From positions 1-37,808 of the forward strand of contig JADRCO010000324.1 of assembly GCA_021464525.1 (NCBI GenBank): a DNA stretch of 37,808 bases. Direction: 5' to 3'. The translations under genes were made by a program, and so were the position numbers. Below are positions 32,691 to 37,808 of the stretch, piece after piece (positions within the stretch are counted from its first letter, which is position 1; each line of letters starts with the position of its first letter). The stretch is from Rhizophagus sp. LPA8_4_AMF. Taxonomy: Eukaryota > Glomeromycota > Glomeromycetes > Glomerales > Glomeraceae. The notes beneath the pieces are model-generated. The model was given only the letters and a program-made list of their open reading frames with translations, searched no databases and was not told the DNA's origin.

Positions 32691-33300
32691 TTTCCGAGGC
32701 ACATATTTCTACGCCTTTCTTACAACTTTCTAATTGTAATGATATTTTTAGAATTCAATTTTGAAGGAAAAATTTTCTATAGACCTCCTGACCACAATTT
32801 TCACGAGCATATCGCTTTAACAGTTCCTTAATATCTTTCAATGAAGTTCAATTCGTATTGAAATTTGGAATAAAAATTACATTTATGACTTACCTCTATT
32901 ATAACTTTTTCCAATGCACATTCTGTGCTAAAAAATCAGATCGTAAAGAAAGAATTTGGCGTGCATAGCAATTTGTTTTAGTTATGTCATCGATCTTATC
33001 TTTACATAATTGACAATCTGCACGAATCCTTTTCTCCACAATTCATATAATTTACTGTATAGTTGCTGCACTACTTTAATTCGTCTTTTCATTCAGCATC
33101 AGTCGCTTTTACTGTTAGGTTTTAACCTTATTATACTTTCCATCAACGCATCAGATTTAATAAAGCATGATTAAGGCTAAAATCTGCAAATAATTCAATA
33201 CAATTCGGAAACATTGCCTCAAAAATTGGTTATTCGATCAATAAGATGTTCGCTTGTCCATTGGTCCTCTTGAATTGAAGACAAATATATGCTTCGTTTG
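32690..33300 (-). pseudogene. decayed DDE transposase (fungal Tc1/mariner-related type)
   Basis: Minus-strand fragments in the expected order match the C-terminal half of the DDE transposases common in fungi. They are QWTSEHLIDRITNF (about 33263-33222), EAMFPNCIELFA followed by NHALLN (about 33220-33150), CYARQILSLRSDFLAQNVHW (about 32975-32905), CNFYSKFQYELNFIERY (about 32882-32832) with the ELNFIE motif that carries the last catalytic acid, KRYARENC (about 32820) and RKA-KY (about 32722). The family form I recall for the last parts is FHCELNFIERYWG...ARENC...RKAWRYMDAYR. Several frameshifts and stops separate the fragments, so the gene is dead and old. I did not locate the element's terminal repeats. 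Assignment to this transposase type is from memory of the motif. Confidence 0.7.
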
Positions 33301-33679
33301 GTATATTACGATGATCAAAAACTTGTTCATCACTTTTTCATTTTGATCATAGTATATTAAATAAAATATCATATAATTTACAGCAATGCTAAATTAAATC
33401 GCCTTGTTTCTATGACTTATAAGAATATCCAAGTAACGTACTGCAACTATCAAAGAAATTATTATTTTTTTTTTTTTAATTTCTGAAGTGAATTCACCGG
33501 ATCAAGAGCTTTTCCTCAATCAAATCCTTAAATTTAAGCGGTGAGGATTGTTCCATCTTGAGATTGAACTTGCCCGACATTTTCCTGCTGCATCATCTTC
33601 ATAATTAAACGAATGGTTTTTTTGGTGTACCCTTGGGCAAATGATTACGTTCAATTCATGTCTATTTGAATATAAATGG

Positions 33680-34133
33680 TTTTAGCATTCAAAATTAAAG
33701 AGTTTTTCTTGTGCACGAAGTTTTTCCTCTAGATCTCTAGTTTGGACTGTAGAGATCTTGTTTCTCCCATTGTCCACACCTCAAGTACTTTTAAATAAAT
33801 TATCTAGAAATGATACAAGGCTTATATAATTATTTACTGAACGAGAAAACCATATGAGATATGGAACGTAAGCATAAAACTTCCTAAATGTTGGCTTATG
33901 TTTGCTAGTCAAAATAACTTCCCGTTTATGCTTTCTAATTGTGTTTTTTTTTCGTCCATATTAATATAATTCAGGAAGTTACTTGGTTACTTTTCAAAAA
34001 TAGGCATTTCTTTTGGCATGTCAACTTTTCTTTCCCGTTCTCGTCTCCTCACTCTTCTCCTTTTACAAATAGATCTTTTTTCATCTGCCGTTATTGTCCC
34101 CTTTTTTTTACGGACTAATTTCGTCTTTGAAAG
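33680..34133 (-). pseudogene. basic and coiled-coil coding fragments, probably N-terminal part of the same fossil
   Basis: Minus-strand 34133-33987 is open for 48 codons: LSKTKLVRKKKGTITADEKR and then CKRRRVRRRERERKVDMPKE, a strongly basic stretch after a TITADEKRSIC segment that recalls the first helix of transposase HTH domains. Near 33755-33690 another frame reads RDLEEKLRAQEKLF, a coiled-coil-like segment. Their position 5' of the transposase fragments on the same strand suggests one decayed element or gene. Joining them is inference; a separate host gene is possible. Confidence 0.35.
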
Positions 34134-34139
34134 ATAAAA

Positions 34140-35028
34140 AAAAAAAAAAAAATGAAAATCACGGTGGTTATATAATTGTTTTTAACCAATCAGCGTCTAT
34201 CTGAGATGACATCATGTACATCATGTGTAATTTATGGTTTAACGTAAAATTGGCGTACCCTTTTTCCGCGGAAGGTTCACTAATCCAGCCCCATCAAATT
34301 TTGAACGTTAACATTCAAATGAAGCTTTGGGAAAGAATTTATAATTCTCTTCAATAAATAATTTTGCAAATAAAAAAACTCTATGCTTAATCTCGATTAA
34401 TTGAGAAAATTGTTTAATTTACTATCATAATTATCGTTGAGGTGGCTAACTAAAATTAATGTATGGAATTGTATTAATATAGATAAATCAATAAATTCAC
34501 CTCTACTTTGGATAAATTATCTTATAAAGTATGTAATAATATTATAATTTTATTTTTTGTTACATAGAATAATTTTCAAGTAAAATTTAATATAGTCTTG
34601 CAAATTAAAGTAAAAATATGTGTGAAGGTATCTAGAATATTAAATAAAGCATAGTTATAAGTATCGAGGTCAGGGGATGACAAAATTTTTACTAATACTG
34701 TACGCAAGGGTTTTTAATAATTTACACCTAACTCCAAATAGTTAGGAAGATAATTAAATCAAACATGATATTATATTGTTAATAAAATGTAAAAAAAAAA
34801 TTGTTTCAATGATAGCGAAGCAATTTAGAATGAGGGAAATAGTAGAAAGAATACCATATGCTCCTTTAAGGATAAAGTATCCAGTAATACGGTTATAAAA
34901 GTTAAGAATAGACCCACATAACATTGTACGCTCTTATATCTCAGAAGGGAGCTAAAATTCTGTTATGCTTGCACATTTTTTTCGATCAAAATAACCATAC
35001 ATTAATAATACTGTTTTTCATTTCCTAA
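34140..35028. other. AT-rich intergenic sequence, no gene seen
   Basis: It opens with a long A/T tract (34137-34152) and contains a TTTTTCCGCGGAAGG segment near 34261. No coding-like frame was found on either strand. Confidence 0.4.
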
Positions 35029-35030
35029 TA

Positions 35031-35326
35031 CAGTCAACTCTCTCTAAATGCACTCTCTAATAAATGCATTTATTCTCCAAATGCACTCTTTACTCAGTCC
35101 CAAGTGTATAGAGAACATATAAAATTTCTCTCTCTAAATGCGCACCCTCTCTAATGCACATATTTTCGAATTTTCATTATGGTCCCAGCGTTCGCCTGGT
35201 GCTGGAAACTTACTCCCATATTTTCTCCTCATTCGTCCTACCTATGAAACACTGGACACATTTGTTATCTACATTAGGTTTCACGCATCGGTTTCTATAA
35301 GGGGTGCACTTAGAGAGAATTGACTG
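35031..35326. mobile_element. pogo/Tigger-like MITE, 296 bp, TA target duplication
   Basis: The element starts CAGTCAACTCTCTCTAAATG and ends with TGCACTTAGAGAGAATTGACTG, so the terminal inverted repeats begin CAGTCAAYTCTCTCTAA. TA flanks both ends (35029-35030 and 35327-35328). The CAGT start, TA target and the TCTCTAAATGCACTCTCTAAT direct subrepeats near the left end (35042-35165) fit pogo/Tigger-type elements of the Tc1/mariner superfamily. The interior has no transposase; a 61-codon plus-strand frame inside it is spurious. The element is somewhat richer in GC than its surroundings. Confidence 0.85.
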
Positions 35327-35328
35327 TA

Positions 35329-36041
35329 GTTTCAATATATTTTTTTCAATTGATACATTAGTTGACCCAATATGATAAATAATATTGAAGCGAGATAATG
35401 AGTTAAAATATTGTTACGCGTGTAATATATGTAGATCATCTGCCGAATTTATTAAACCCCTCACATTTAAAAAATACCAATTAAAATACGCAAATAAATA
35501 ACCATGTTGCACGCTCTCAATATTCTGTTTGTGTTATTTACGCCGTTATTTGCAATTTGCCACGTAATGAACGCTTCAAGCCCTAACCAAAATCTAACTT
35601 CGTAAAAAATTTCTACGATGGCGACGCAATACCTCTACATATATATTTCGGGGTTCTGCTATAACAGATAAGCTATTTTTATTAAATTGTTATTAGATTT
35701 AAAGAATATCACGAAAGTTTATTTCGTAATACAGGTACAATTTTATTAGAGAAAAATAAATGAGTTTATTTGTATAAATAAATAATTCGTGTGTAAACAC
35801 AAATTAACTAATAATTTTTGATCGCTCGTACAAAATAAATTGTGTAATACCCCTGCACCAAAAATACATACACCCGCTATATAATAATTTTTACGGATTA
35901 TCACTAGTTAGAATAAAAAATCATTGCGAAAATTTTTCATTTATGGTACATCCGGTTGGGGCAAATCAGTCTCATGTAACTTAACCTTTAATTCTAGGTT
36001 GCTTTTTTTAAAAAAAATAAATTTTTAAGAAAAATTTCATC
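35329..36041. other. upstream region of the tandem kinase-like genes
   Basis: AT-rich, no ORF of interest. The last 50 bp (T and A runs, then AAATTTCATC before the ATG) closely resemble the sequence before the ATG at 37377. Confidence 0.4.
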
Positions 36042-36320
36042 ATGTCAGCAGCAGATATTGCAGTTAGTAGAGTTTTTGACTTAATTGATGATAATATTTA
36101 CGATGATATACATAAAAGATATGAATTTGTGAAACAAAAAATTCTTGACGATAATTCTTTATCAAAAAAAGAAAAAACTGAGCAATAGGAACTTTAAATG
36201 AATCTTATGATACAAGTAAAATTTGTTTTAATTCAGGAGAAAAGAGAATACTGTATGTGAAAATTGTAACCAAGGATGTTTGGCTACATTTTATTGTGAA
36301 TATTGGATTTGAAACTAAGA
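36042..36320 (+). pseudogene. decayed 5' part of a kinase-like gene (Cys-cluster family)
   Basis: From ATG 36042 the frame reads MSAADIAVSRVFDLIDDNIY and then DDIHKRYEFVKQKILDDN, about 90% identical over that stretch to the intact copy at 37377. A one-base frameshift near 36182 leads to a TAG at 36186-36188. The match then resumes in another frame as NESYDTSKICFNSG and, after a further frame change, the cysteine cluster CENCNQGCLATFYCEYW, in which the fifth cysteine is replaced by W and followed by a stop. No kinase domain follows. It is a tandem duplicate that lost its 3' part and decayed; the start-to-start distance to the intact copy is about 1.3 kb. Confidence 0.85.
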
Positions 36321-37376
36321 TCTTAATAAATCAAATAGTCAGCTTTGAAAAGTATAATAATTTTAATCGTAAAAATTTTTTTTATAATTGAAATGGACAA
36401 AAAAATAATAAATATTTAATAACTTTAGGTAGTTCCAAAGTATTTAACATTGACAATGGTATGTATGATCGATATTCATCAGTTACCAAATTCTATAGAT
36501 ACCCAATATAACGAAGAAATAATACCACAACAAAATATAAAGAACCATTTTTATTTACTTATTTTGTAGTGCCTTATAAAATATTTGTTCCGTGTTTTTT
36601 ATTCCGCAAATGTATTATCATATTCACGGAGTTTTTACAGAAATTATGGATAAAATTTTTTACAAGGGTGATGATGAATCCAAATTTTATTCAGAATAAG
36701 AATTTAATCGCTAAAAATTTCATTTATATATATTTATTAGATATAAAAGAATTATAAATTCAATTAACATTAAAGTATCATACTATCATTTATTATATAG
36801 TTTTTTATAATTTATTCATTTTATCTTCTTACTATTTACACATTTTATTTTATTATTTTTAATATTTATATATTTTATTTTAAACACTAACTAAAGATCT
36901 TAATTGGTTTTGCAATCTCTTAGTTTGTAATTTAAAATAAAATTGCTGAAGCTTTATTTTGTGACTACTGTATATTGTTAAATGTGTATCACCAAACATC
37001 ACAGCGTATAAACAATAATATTGTAAGAGAAATATAAAAAAAATTTTCAAATGAAATTTTTTTTTAAAAAAAAAATTTTGATGTGAAACAAATAATATAT
37101 AGGTTTCGTCATCACTTTTTTCTTTTTTATTTTATTTTATTTTTTTGTTTTAGTATTTTTGTTATAAAACGCAAATACAGGTACAGAAGTACATAGAAAA
37201 AACATTCGCTTTTTCCTTTTTTGAACGTGGATAAATCATTGCAACCATCCATGAAATTCGTCAACCAATATCGTACACATGTGACGAATATTTATTTATA
37301 CTCATGTGGTTGCGCCGACATTTTTTTTAACTTTTTTTTTAAAAAAAAAAAGAAAATTTTGTAAGAAAATTTCATC
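36321..37376. other. spacer between tandem kinase-like copies
   Basis: The sequence is very AT-rich with long T and A runs, notably T9-A10 at 37331-37351 just before the next gene. A 62-codon frame at 36569-36757 is rejected because of its low-complexity composition. Confidence 0.4.
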
Positions 37377-37808
37377 ATGTCTACCTCTATTGATTCTGTT
37401 TTTGTTGTAGTTAGTAGAGCATATGATTTAATTGATGATAATATTTACAATGATATACATAAAAGATATGAATTTATGAAACAAAAAATTCTTGACGATA
37501 ATTCTCTTACAAAAAAAGAAAAAACTAAAGCAACAAAAATGTTAAATAACACTTATGATATGGTTAAAGTTGATGGTAATTTAGGAACAAAAAGAATTTG
37601 TGAAAGCTGTAACCAAGAATGTTTTGCTACAAATTATTGTGAATATTGTGTTCGAAACCATCTAAGAGTAAATTATTCAAATTGGACGTCTGGAAATGCT
37701 GATATTGATAATTTAATCCAAAAATGTCAGATGGAAACACTTTTGCCATTTATGATAATTGAATGGATTCCATATAATAGAATTAAGAATATTAAATTTT
37801 TAACAAAA
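37377..37808 (+). CDS. kinase-like protein, N-terminal part, cut by window end
   Basis: The frame starts at ATG 37377 (MSTSIDSVFVVVSRAYDLID) and is open to the last base, giving 144 residues. It contains the family N-terminal segment (NIYNDIHKRYEFMKQKILDD), the cysteine cluster CESCNQECFATNYCEYC (C75, 78, 82, 88, 91), then SNWTSGNADIDNLIQKCQ, and the beginning of the kinase domain (IIEWIPYNRIKNIKFLTK), where the glycine loop would follow. It is about 55-60% similar to the gene at 23423-21651. The start is supported by the sister copies, which begin at the same point. The kinase domain and introns should lie beyond the window. The family is known in Rhizophagus as a very large set of kinase-like genes; the cysteine cluster may bind zinc (inference). 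Confidence 0.9.
   Translation, partial: MSTSIDSVFVVVSRAYDLIDDNIYNDIHKRYEFMKQKILDDNSLTKKEKTKATKMLNNTYDMVKVDGNLGTKRICESCNQECFATNYCEYCVRNHLRVNYSNWTSGNADIDNLIQKCQMETLLPFMIIEWIPYNRIKNIKFLTK

Noticed and set aside
35138-35323. 61-codon plus-strand frame
   Set aside because: It is contained within the MITE at 35031-35326 and matches no transposase.
1-37808. tRNA, rRNA and CRISPR arrays
   Set aside because: No tRNA-like stem set with a GGTTCRA-type T-arm, no rRNA core motif, and no regularly spaced identical short repeats were seen by eye; a dedicated scan was not possible.

Overview
The window looks like nuclear DNA of an arbuscular mycorrhizal fungus (Glomeromycotina), most likely Rhizophagus or a close relative. 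It is very AT-rich and gene-poor, with short GT-AG introns of about 50-90 bp and several small palindromic DNA transposons. It also carries three members of the expanded glomeromycotan kinase-like family, which has an N-terminal cysteine cluster (CxxCx3Cx5CxxC) ahead of a kinase domain ending in the HRDLHSGN/DLG/APE type of core. The species call is inference; no database search was possible.

Layout. 0-9.3 kb: a diverged direct duplication (about 315-1060 and 7299-7820), scattered coding-like fragments, a set of palindromic repeats, three inverted-repeat elements (3213-3404, 6514-7176, 8336-8494), and a minus-strand gene remnant split by the third of these. 9.4-14.4 kb, 15.5-21.1 kb and 25.8-31.6 kb: three diverged copies of one 5-6 kb unit in the same orientation. 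Each unit is mostly conserved non-coding DNA around one small intronless gene for a 124-132 residue, probably beta-rich protein of no family I recognise (12163-12561, 18363-18737, 28128-28523). Upstream of each gene lie three degenerate copies of an internal module, and downstream lies a conserved block ending in AATAAA. Between units 1 and 2 is a decayed small gene with a possible HMG-box segment (14823-15321). Between units 2 and 3 are a broken five-exon kinase-like gene on the minus strand (21651-23423) and a less AT-rich island of decayed coding sequence (about 24600-25600).

31.9-34.2 kb: minus-strand fossils, including a recognisable decayed DDE transposase (about 32690-33300). 35031-35326: a pogo/Tigger-like MITE with TA target duplication. 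36042-37808: a tandem pair of kinase-like genes on the plus strand, the first decayed and the second intact but cut by the window end.

The most interesting feature is the triplicated unit: an unrecognised small-protein family carried inside long conserved non-coding flanks. The middle copy has diverged more in protein than its flanks suggest, and the first copy has an in-frame stop at codon 4. I see no tRNA, rRNA or CRISPR array.
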